The notes below the pieces were generated by a model. It worked only from the letters and a program-made list of their open reading frames with translations, was not told where the DNA came from and did not search any database. From Closterium sp. Naga37s-1 (Eukaryota > Streptophyta > Zygnematophyceae > Desmidiales > Closteriaceae): 64,000 nt of DNA. Below, piece after piece: positions 19,279 through 27,900 of the stretch; position 1 is the stretch's first letter; each line of letters begins with the position of its first letter. Where the stretch lies: NCBI GenBank assembly GCA_947471745.1, contig CANJKZ010000922.1, positions 1,577,001-1,641,000 of the forward strand. The letters run 5' to 3'. A program made the translations under genes and the position numbers.

Positions 19279-19969
19279 GATCCCTGATGTCTTGATCCCT
19301 TGGATCCGCACAGTCCGTCTCCAGCTGCGTGAGCGGTTCAACCAGGACCTTCCTGTCCTGCGTGTGCACTCTGACGGAGGTGGTGAGTTCTCCTCCGACC
19401 TCTTGCGGGACTTTTGTCGTGGGGAGGGCATCACCCAGTCGTTCACGCTTCCGGAGTCCCCTCAGCAAAATGGGATTGCTGAGCGCCGCATTGGCCTAGT
19501 GATGGAGGTCGCTTGTACCTCCACGATCCATGCGGCTGCTCCCCATTTTCCGTGGCCGTTTGCTGTCCGGTACGCTGCGCATCAGCTCAACCTCTGGCCC
19601 CGTGTCTCCTTGCCGGAGACCTCGCCCACACTGCATTGGACGGGGAAGGTTGGCGATGCATCGGTGTTCCGGGTCTGGGGTTCTCGTGCCTTTGTTCGCG
19701 ATACGTCCGCGGACAAGCTCTCCGCCCGCGCCATTCCCTGCGTCTTCCTTGGCTCTGTCCCTCACGCGCCTGGCTGGCAGTTTTACCACCCCACCTCGCG
19801 TTGTGTCCTCCCGTCTCAAGACGTCACGTTCGACGAGTCGGTTCCCTTCTACCGTCTCTTCCCCTACCGCTCTGCCCCTCCCCCGCCCCCGCCGCTCTTC
19901 CTTGCTCCCGGTCCACCTGCGGTAGACCCCCTCTCGCCCCAGGGTCCTGCTCCCTCAGATGTGTCTTAG
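19279..19969 (+). pseudogene. A3 integrase core and C-terminus
   Basis: This continuation of the integrase interrupted by element C shows VLRVHSDGGGEF (second catalytic Asp kept, next Arg changed to Gly), QQNGIAERRIG (catalytic Glu), FPWPFAVRYAAHQLNL, and the C-terminal motifs FRVWGSRAFVRD and FYHPTSR. It ends at TAG 19967-19969, where relatives have CAG (Val-Ser-Gln). The first catalytic Asp lies upstream of the C insertion, at about 12283. Confidence 0.85.
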
Positions 19970-19984
19970 GTAGACCCTCTCCCT

Positions 19985-20495
19985 GGTACTGCGCCTGTTC
20001 AGGTAGCTGTCGTCTCAGGTGCTGCTCGAGGTGCTGCGTCTGGGGGTGCAACGTCTGGGGGTGCGGAGCTGGGGGGTGCGGGGTCTGAGGGTGCTGGGTC
20101 TTGGGGTGCTGAGCCTGAGGGTGTTGAGCCTCCGGGTGCTGAGTCGGAGGGTGCGGAGTCTGGGGGTGCTGCTGGTGCTTCGCCGCGACTGTCCTCGCAG
20201 CAGCTGCATGAGTGGCTTGTTCAGCGCGCACACCGACGGAGTGGAGCTCCCGGAGCTGGCGGGCCTGGAGACACTAGAGCTGGAGGTGCTGCTGTTACTA
20301 CTGGAGCTGGAGACCCTACGGAGCCTGGAGCTGCTGGCGCTGGAGGCGCTGGAGCTGGAGTAGCTGGAGTTGGACGCCCTGGCGCAGGAGGCGCTGGGGC
20401 TGCAGGACCTGTAGTTGGAGGCACTAGCGCCGGAGGCGCTGGGGCTGCAGGAGCTGGAGCTGTTGACCTTGGAGCTGGAGGTGCTGGAGGCACTG
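19985..20495 (+). repeat. Low-complexity IN-RT linker of A3
   Basis: Units of the types GGTGCTGAGCCTGAG and GGAGCTGGAGGTGCT encode Gly/Ala/Glu/Pro-rich sequence, with the recurrent motif reading QQLHEWLVQ between the two arrays (about 20200). Frames are interrupted here. Open frames on both strands (for example 20015-20533 minus) are repeat by-products. Confidence 0.75.
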
Positions 20496-20730
20496 TGCGG
20501 CCGCGTCCGTACTTCGTTCCTCTGCTTCAGCAAGTTCTTGGTGTCCCGTCTTCTACTGGTCTTCCTCCTCCCTTCCTGTGTCCACCGCCTGACCAGTCGC
20601 AGCCGCCGTTACAGCCAGCCTCCCCACTGCCTGTTCCCTCTCCTTACACTGAGCAGTCCGTAGGTCTTACAGAGCGTCGTGAGCCTGCGTCTCGTCCTGT
20701 CTCGCCTGTTCACACTACTCGTCGCGCTCC

Positions 20731-22164
20731 TTGTTTGCTTCTCCTCCTGTCCCAGGCCCGCACACTATGGCACTCCGTCCTTCCTCTGTTCCTCTGCGTG
20801 TTCCTCTGCCTGCTCCTTCTGAGTCCTCTCTTCCTGAGGTCCCTGAGCCTGAGTCTGACCGCGCACGTGCTGCCAGTCCCACTGTCGCTCGTCTCCTTTC
20901 CACTGCTGTCACAGACCCTTCCTTTGAGTCTGCTGCTGCCTGCCGTCTCGACTACGCCTCTGCTCTAGTGGCTGAGTCTGTGCCTTCAAGTCCTCCGTCC
21001 GTCGGGGGTGAGTGTGCTCTTGGCACGGACGTCCTTGAGGACAGGCAGGAGGACTTTGAGTGTCTTGCAGCTGCTGTACCTCGTTTCGCTTCCATGTTGC
21101 TTGCCCCTGAGGGAGACCCGGATGCTGCAGACATCCCGACCCCGCGCTCTTACGCAGAGGCGATTACGGGTCCTTACTCCTCTCAGTGGCAGGCAGCTAT
21201 GGATGCCGAGATGGCATCCTGGAAGTCCACAGGCACATACGTGGACGAGGTTCCCCCACCTGGGGCGAACATAGTCGATGGCATGTGGATTTTCAGGGTG
21301 AAGCGGCCGCCGGGTTCTCCGCCTGCCTTCAAGTCGCGTTACGTTGCTCGAGGCTTCAGCCAGCGACAGGGAGTGGACTACTTCCAGACCTTCTCCCCCA
21401 CCCCGAAGATGACTACTCTTCGAGTGTTGCTGCACGTCGCTGCTCAGCGTGACTACGAGTTGCACTCCTTGGACTTCAGTACAGCCTTCCTGCAGGGCAG
21501 CCTGCACGAGGAGATCTGGCTGCTCCGCCCACCGGGTTTCACTGGGACGTTTCCTGCAGGTACGCAAAGGAGCCTCCGTCGGCCAGTCTACGGTCTCTGC
21601 CAGGCGCCTCATGAGTGGCACGACACACTGAGGACTACAGTTGCGGCTCTTGGGTTTGTTCCTTCTACAGCAGACCCGTCGCTGTTTCTACGCACCAACA
21701 CCTCGCAGCTGCCGTTCTACGTCCTAGTGTACGTCGACGACCTCGTCTTTGCCACTGCTGACACCGAGGCACTGACCCTTGTGAAGTCTGAGCTGCAGAA
21801 GAGATACACCTGCACTGACCTGGGTGAACTGCGCAGCTATCTTGGCCTGCAGATCACTCGGGACAGAGCACGGCGCACAATCACACTGACTCAATCACAC
21901 ATGGTGCACCTGGTCCTTCAGCGCTACCAGTACTCTTCGCCACAGCTCACTCCTCAGTCTACCAGCCACTCGCTCTCAGCTCCACCTTCGGACAAGTCCG
22001 TAGAGCCGAGTGGTCCGTACCCACAGCTTGTGGGTTGCCTCATGTACCTGATGACGTGCACTCGACCCGACCTCGCGTACCCTCTCAGCCTCCTGGCTCG
22101 TTACGTGGCTCCTGGCAGGCACCGAAAGGTGCACTGGGATGCTGCGAAGAGGGTACTGCGTTAA
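20731..22164 (+). pseudogene. A3 reverse transcriptase
   Basis: This 477-residue frame contains the RT domain: AITGPYSSQWQAAMDAEMAS, MWIFRVKRPPGSPPAF, LHSLDFSTAFLQG (first catalytic Asp), PVYGLCQAPHEWHDTL and LVYVDDLVFAT (catalytic pair, about 21730), then the RT-RNase H connection LMYLMTCTRPDLAYPL. It ends at TAA 22162-22164 in VLR-Tyr-LCS, where the Tyr codon TAC has become TAA. The RT motifs are intact. Confidence 0.87.
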
Positions 22165-22182
22165 TTGTGCAGTACGTAAGGC

Positions 22183-22707
22183 ATGGGGCTTTTGCTTGGA
22201 GGACGGGGTCCAGTTGTCCTCACCGGTCACGCAGACGCCTCTTGGGTTGACGACTCAGCTACTCAGCGGTCGTCACAGGGTTACACCTTCAGCCTCGGTT
22301 CCGGCTTTGTTTCTTGGCAGTCTACCAGTTCGTCTTCGGTTCTCAGCTCCAGTTGTGAGGCTGAGATCTACGCCGGGGCCATGGCTGCTCAGGAGCTACG
22401 CTGGCTCACCTACCAGCTGACCGAATTGGGAGAGCAGCCTCGTTCGCCACCAGTTCTGTACGTAGACAACAAGGCCATGATTGCCTTGTGTCAGGAGCAC
22501 AGACTGGAGCACAGAACAAAGCACATCGCTCTGCGATACTTCCTTGCTCGTGAGTTGCAGCAGCGTGGTCAGCTTTGTCTTGCGTACATGGCCACTCGGG
22601 CCAACACTGCTGATGTCTTCACCAAGGCACTTCCGCCTGGTGATCATCAGCGCTTTGTTACTGTGTTAGGCCTTGTGCCTATTTTGCCTCACTTGCTTAC
22701 TGCCTGA
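22183..22707 (+). pseudogene. A3 RNase H
   Basis: This open frame of 174 residues just after the TAA encodes a complete copia RNase H: Asp in LTGHADASWVDD, Glu in SSCEAEIYAGAM, Asp in LYVDNKAMIALC, then KHIALRYFLARELQQR and TADVFTKALPPGDHQR. It ends naturally with LPHLLTA. RNase H removes the RNA strand during cDNA synthesis. The ATG at 22183 is internal; expression would need the upstream frame. Confidence 0.85.
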
Positions 22708-22950
22708 CTCTGCTTGTACTGTGATCTATATATATGCCTGCATGCTTGCACTTGCTAGGGTATGATCATTGTATTGTTTGTTCTCCTTATAAAACTCTGC
22801 ATGTGAACTGGCCTTGTGGCCCTTTGCTTGTGCTGGGACTGTGTGGTGACTTTGTGATCCACCCTGAGCTTGCTTTGCTTTGCTTCTTCTCTTGACTGGT
22901 CTTGTGACCATTGCTTGGTCTTGCTATCCCCCACTTCGCCTATGGGGGTG

Positions 22951-23030
22951 TGTCAAAACATATATGCTTAGTTGTCTCTAGGCTGTATGGGGGCTAGCTT
23001 TAGGGGGTACAGAAATCATCTCGACGATGC
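22951..23030 (+). repeat. Truncated 3' LTR of copia A3
   Basis: The sequence after the polypurine hairpin (22928-22948) begins TGTCAAAACATATATGC and matches the LTR of element G (60080-60210) through GGGGGTACA. It is cut after about 80 bp, where gypsy copy 2 starts; the exact join is blurred between about 23001 and 23036. Confidence 0.75.
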
Positions 23031-23481
23031 CATGTGTCGATGTACGTCGATCAGCATCTCCGGTTAGTAGTAATATTGCTGCAGCTGCCGCCGTGTTCTC
23101 TCGACCCTGAAATGTCATGAGGTAACTCCCTCGTGTGCCTCCAATAGTTGTAATTCCCGTAGTAAGGTGTAGCCCGGTACCCAAATGCGATTAGTAACGG
23201 CTTTTACATAATAAACCCCTTTTGCTGCTGCGAACTGCTGCGAATTTCCTCCGGTAAAGAACGGGTCTACTTGGTAGCTGTGGGTTAATAGTCCAGGTTG
23301 CAGTGGGCTGGTCCGGGCAAGTAGTATGGCGTGTATCTGTGCAGTTGGGTGGGTCAGAGCGTCGACGATATTCGAGGTTTTTGTAGGTGACCGTGTAGCG
23401 GAAGTTAGACTCGAGAAAATCGAGCCAACGAACTTGTCGTGGGTTGAGGTGGGGCTGTGCGCGGAGGTACTGTAGTGACTT
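23031..23481 (-). mobile_element. Gypsy copy 2, part left of element D
   Basis: This matches gypsy copy 1 from about 6027 to 6468. The minus-strand frame 23191-23592 carries the RNase H end (SLQYLRAQPHLNPRQVRW then LDFLESNFRYTVTYK). It stops at GACTT (23477-23481), the target duplication of element D, and continues after 31243. Only a trace of integrase is left on this side. Confidence 0.87.
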
Positions 23482-23612
23482 TGTCAAACTTATATCTACT
23501 ATAGTCTGTTTAGGCTGTAGTGGGGTAGTTCTTCGAGGGTACAACACTTTTGTGTTGTCTACTTGTACCCATCTCGTTTCTAGTTCAATCACTCATTCCT
23601 ATTATTCTCACA
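23482..23612 (+). repeat. 5' LTR of element D
   Basis: This 131-bp LTR begins TGTCAAAC and ends TTCTCACA. Compared with 31113-31243 it differs at about six sites, including the fourth base (C here, A in the 3' copy). The terminal TG...CA is normal for copia. Confidence 0.93.
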
Positions 23613-23623
23613 TGGTATAGAGC
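23613..23623 (+). promoter_or_regulatory. Primer-binding site of element D
   Basis: TGGTATAGAGC follows the 5' LTR directly. It is the initiator tRNA-Met primer-binding sequence TGGTATCAGAGC with one base missing. Element E has the same 11-base variant, so the loss is shared by the lineage rather than private. Confidence 0.8.
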
Positions 23624-23704
23624 TAGTTTTTCCTAAGGGCCCACCACTAAAACGATTTTTTTTTTCCTTACCTGCCCGACGCGCGCGTCGCGCCTGCCCT
23701 TCGC

Positions 23705-24760
23705 GGCCCCCCTTCGCGGCCCGTAGCGGCCCCCCCTCACGGCCCGTAGAGGCCCCTTTGCGCCCGTAGTGGCCCCTTCGTGGCCCGTAGCGGCCCCCCT
23801 TGCGGCCCGTCTCGGCCCCCTTGAGGCCCGTCGCGGCCCCTTCTAGGCCCGTCGCGACCCCTTCTAGGCCCGTCGCGGCCCCCTCTAGGTCCGTCGCGGC
23901 CCCTTCTAGGCCTGTCGCGGCCCCTTCTAGGCCCGTCGCGGCCCCTTCTAGGCCCGTCGCGGCCCCTTCTAGGCCCGTCGCGGCCCCTTCTAGGCCCGTT
24001 GCGGCCCCTTCTAGGCCCGTCGCGGCCCCTTCTAGGCCTGTCGCGGCCCCTTCTAGGCCTGTCGCGGCCCCTTACGCGGCCCCGTCGCGGCCCCTTCTAG
24101 GCCCGTCGCGGCCCCTTCTAGGCCCGTCGCGGCCCCTTCTAGGCCCGTCACGGCCCCTTCTAGGCCCGTCGCGGCCCCTTCTAGGCCCGTCGCGGCCCCT
24201 TCTAGGCCCGTCGTGGCCCCTTCTAGGCCTGTCGCGGCCCCTTCTAGGCCCGTCGCGGCCCCTTACGCGGCCCCGTCGCGGCCCCTTCTAGGCCCGTCGC
24301 AGCCCCTTCTAGGCCCGTCGCGGCCCCTTCTAGGCCCATCGCGGCCCCTTCTAGGCCTTCGCGGCCCCTTCTAGGCCCGTCGCGGCCCCTTACGCGGCCC
24401 CTTACGCGGCCCCTTACGCGGCCCCGTCGCGGCCCAATAGCGGCCCCGACCCTGTCCAGCCCCGGCCCCGTCCTGGACCTGCCCCGGCCCCGACCCTGTC
24501 CCAGCCCTGCCCCGGCTCCGACCCTGTCCCGGCCCTGCCCCGGCCCCGTCACGGCCTAGTCCCGGACCTGCCCCGGCCCCGACCCTGTCGCGGCCCCGTC
24601 CCGGACCTGCCCCGGACCCGACCCTATCCCGGCCCCGTCGCCGCCCCGTCCCAGACCTGCCTCGGCCCCGACCCTTCCCTGGCCCCGTTGCGGCCCAGTC
24701 CCGGACCTGTCGCAGCCCTGCCCCGGCCCTGCCCCAGCCTCGCCCCTGGTAAGAGCATAG
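23705..24760 (+). repeat. Minisatellite leader of element D
   Basis: At about 23820-24380 are some 25 copies of a 21-bp unit containing GGCCCCTTCTAGGCCCGTCG. They are preceded by GGCCCGTAGCGG-type units and followed (24440-24760) by units around CCCCGGCCCCGACCCTGTCC. The arrays differ from those of elements C and E although the proteins are close, so the leader repeats evolve faster than the coding region. Confidence 0.87.
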
Positions 24761-24905
24761 CCGGGCCGAGTCGCGCTGCCGAGCCGCCCAGCCGAGCCGC
24801 GCTGCCAAGCCGCCCTGCCAAGTCGCGCTGCCCTGCCTAGCTGAGTTGCTCCTGCTGCTACTGCTGCTTTCCCTGCTTTCCACTGCTGCTGCTCCTACTG
24901 CTACT

Positions 24906-27900
24906 ATGGCTAGTCCCACCGTTCTCACCTTTGATGCTGAGGGACGTGCAGTTGGCTTTGACGTGTGGGTTGACGATCTCCAGCTGTTTCTTAAGTGTGA
25001 TTCTAGGGATGGGGTATCTCTTTTCGATCACACGTCTGGTGTTTCCACTGCTCCTGCTGTCACTGCTGACAATACTGTTCGCTCTCAGTGGACCACTCGT
25101 GACGCTGTTGCTCGTCTTGCTGTTCGTAGTCACCTGCCGCCTGCTGAGCGCGCACACTTTGGCCAGTACAAGACTGCTCAGTCTTTGTACGATGCTGTAG
25201 TTGCACGCTACTCCTCCCCTTCCACTGCTACACTCAGCCGCCTCATGCTGCCGTACCTTTTCCCTGACCTTGCCGCCTTTGCCATAGTCGCTGACCTAGT
25301 TGCTCACCTTCGCACTAGTGACGCCCGCTACCGTGCTGCCCTTCCCACTGAGTTCTGTGCCACGAACTCTCCCCCCATGTACATCACCCTTTACTACCTA
25401 GTCACCCGCCTCCCTGACTCACTTTCCTCAGTCAGGGATCACTTCCTCTCCCTTTGCCCCACCGAGCTGACTGTCGACCTGCTAGAGGAGCGCCTTACTG
25501 CAGCTGAGAAGAGTATCTTAGCTGTAGGTGCTTCTCGCGGCGACCGTCGCACCCCTTTCTTTAAGGGGTGTTCCCCTGTCCCCCTTCTCCCCTCTGTTGC
25601 TTCTGCTGCTGCTGTCGACCTCGTTGGCACTGAGGAGGTCGGGGCTGCGTCTGCTCCGAGTGGGAGACGCCACAACAGCAAGGGCAAGGGGGGCAGAGGT
25701 GGTGGAGGGGGCGGCGGGGGGGGTGGTGGCGGAGGAGTAGGGGGTGGCGGCGGAGGTGGGGGTGGCACCGGGAGTGGGGGCTTCAGTGGCGGCAGTGGAG
25801 GTGGTGGAGGTAGCGGCAGAGGTAGTGGAGGCAGCGGCGGAGGTGGTGGAGGCAGCGGCAGCGGTGGTGGAGGTGGCGGCGGCGGTGGTGCTGGTCGAGG
25901 TGCAGCCGCGCAGCGTGGCGGCGCTGGTGGTAGCCAGCGTCAACAGCAGCCGCGCTCCAGTGAGACCCCGTCGGTTCAGCAGCTTCGTGAGTGGTACGCT
26001 GGGCGTGGGAGGTCTGGGGGTGCAGGTCCTTGCGCTTACGTTCTTCGCACCGGCCCTCGTAGTGGGGAGGTGTGTGGGCTCCCACACACCACGCAGCGCT
26101 GCTTTGGTCGCTTGACTGACGCTTGGCGTACCCAGTTTCCTGACTCTGCTGAGCTCCCTCGCTGGCATGATTTGCTTCTGCAGAATGTGCCTATATTTGA
26201 TCTAGATTTTGATGCTATCCTTGCTGCCATGTATGCTCTTGCTGATATTACTGAGGGTGACTGTTACCTGCGTGTCCCGCCCGACCCGGGCACTGCGGCT
26301 GCTGCTCTAGGTGCTAGTGCGGCTGCTGCCCTAGGTGCTAGTGCGTCTGCTGCTCCAGGTGCTGGTACGTCTACTCTCTCTGGTACTGCACCTACTGAGG
26401 CCTTGCAAACTTTCACACTTGACTCTGGTGCTTCGCGCTCTTTCTTTAGAGACAGCACCACGCTCACGCCGCTCAGCCGGCCTGTAGCGGTCTCCCTTGC
26501 TGACCCCTCAGGGGGCCCAGTCCTTGCACACTCCTCTACAGTTTTACCGTGTCCTGCGGCCCCGTCGGGCTTGCTGTCGGGACTCCACCTCCCCTCGTTC
26601 TCTACGAACTTGGTGAGTGGAGCTGACCTCCAGGACGCGTGGGTTGACCAGTTCACCCCTGGAGGTCAGCGTGTGACCCACTGCACTTGCTCTCGGACGG
26701 GTCGCCACCTGGCCACGTTCACCCGTCGGCCAGGGTCGAGTCTGTACACGCTGACTACTGCGCCTCCTCCGGTCTCTGCGTCTGGTCAGGTAGCTGCGTC
26801 TAGTCAGGTGTTTGCTGCCGCGTCCAGGTCTAGTCCTGCGTCTGCCCCCTGCTCGTGTCGTCCTCTATCGCACGAGACTCTCCTTTGGCACCACCGCCTT
26901 GGTCACCCCTCCCTGCCTCGTCTTCGAGGTATGGCCTCCCGTGCCCTTGTCTCTGGCCTCCCCAGGTCCCTCCCTCCCCTTCCTCCGGGGCCTGCCCCCA
27001 CCTGTGTTCCTTGTGTCGAGGGCCGGCAGCGCGCCGCCCCTCACTCCTCCTCGTTCCCTCCGACTGAGGCTCCTCTGCAGACTCTACACATGGACGTGTG
27101 GGGCCCAGCCCGCGTCCGTGGACAGGGTCACGAGCGTTACTTCCTGCTGGTCGTTGACGACTACTCGCGTTACACCACAGTCTTCCCCTTGCGCAGCAAG
27201 GGTGAGGTCCCTGAGGTGTTGATCGACTGGATCCGCGGTGCTCGTCGCCAGCTTAGTGAGAGTTTCGGCTCAGACCTTCCTGTTCTGCGTCTGCACTCAG
27301 ACAGAGGCGGGAAGTTTTCCTTCGACCTCCTGAGAGCCTTCTGCCGTTCTGAGCGCATCCGCCAGACGTTCACGCTTCCGGCCTCCCCGCAGCAAAATGG
27401 GATTGCTGAGCGCCGCATTGGCATGGTCATGAACGTCGCTCGTACGTCCATGATCCATGCGGCTGCTCCCCATTTTCTGTGGCCGTTCGCGGTTCAGTAC
27501 GCAGCGCATCAGATCAACCTTCAGCCTCGTGTCTCCTTGCCGGAGACCACACCTACTCTGTGGTGGACGGGGAAGGTTGGCGATGCGTCCGCGTTCCGTG
27601 TCTGGGGATCTCGAGCTTTTGTCCGCGATCCTACAGCGGACAAGCTGTCCTCCCATGCCGTTCCCTGTGTCTTCCTTGGCTTCCCTCCTGACGCACCCGA
27701 GTGGCAGTTCTACCACCCCACCTCGCGTCGTGTTCTGTCCTCTCAGGACGTCACGTTTGACGAGTCGGTGTCGTACTACCGTCTCTTTCCCTACCGCACT
27801 GCCTCTCCCCCTCCCCCGCCGCTCTTCCTTGCCCCAGGTACTCCCCCGGTAGACCCCCTCCCCCCCCAGGGTACTGCCCCCTCAGGTGTGTCCCAGGTAG

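Larger units (their letters stand above)
19279..23030 (+). mobile_element. Copia A3, 3' portion with partial 3' LTR
   Basis: Copia A3 resumes after element C within integrase and runs through linker, RT, RNase H and 3' UTR to a 3' LTR that starts at 22951 and is cut at about 23030 by gypsy DNA. Polyprotein stops occur at 19967 (TAG) and 22162 (TAA replacing a Tyr codon). The RNase H segment is intact. Similarity of LTR and gag places it with elements A1 and G. Confidence 0.88.

Noticed and set aside
23800..24380. Regular repeats reminiscent of a CRISPR array
   Set aside because: The 21-bp units are contiguous with no unique spacers, and the context is a eukaryotic retrotransposon leader.
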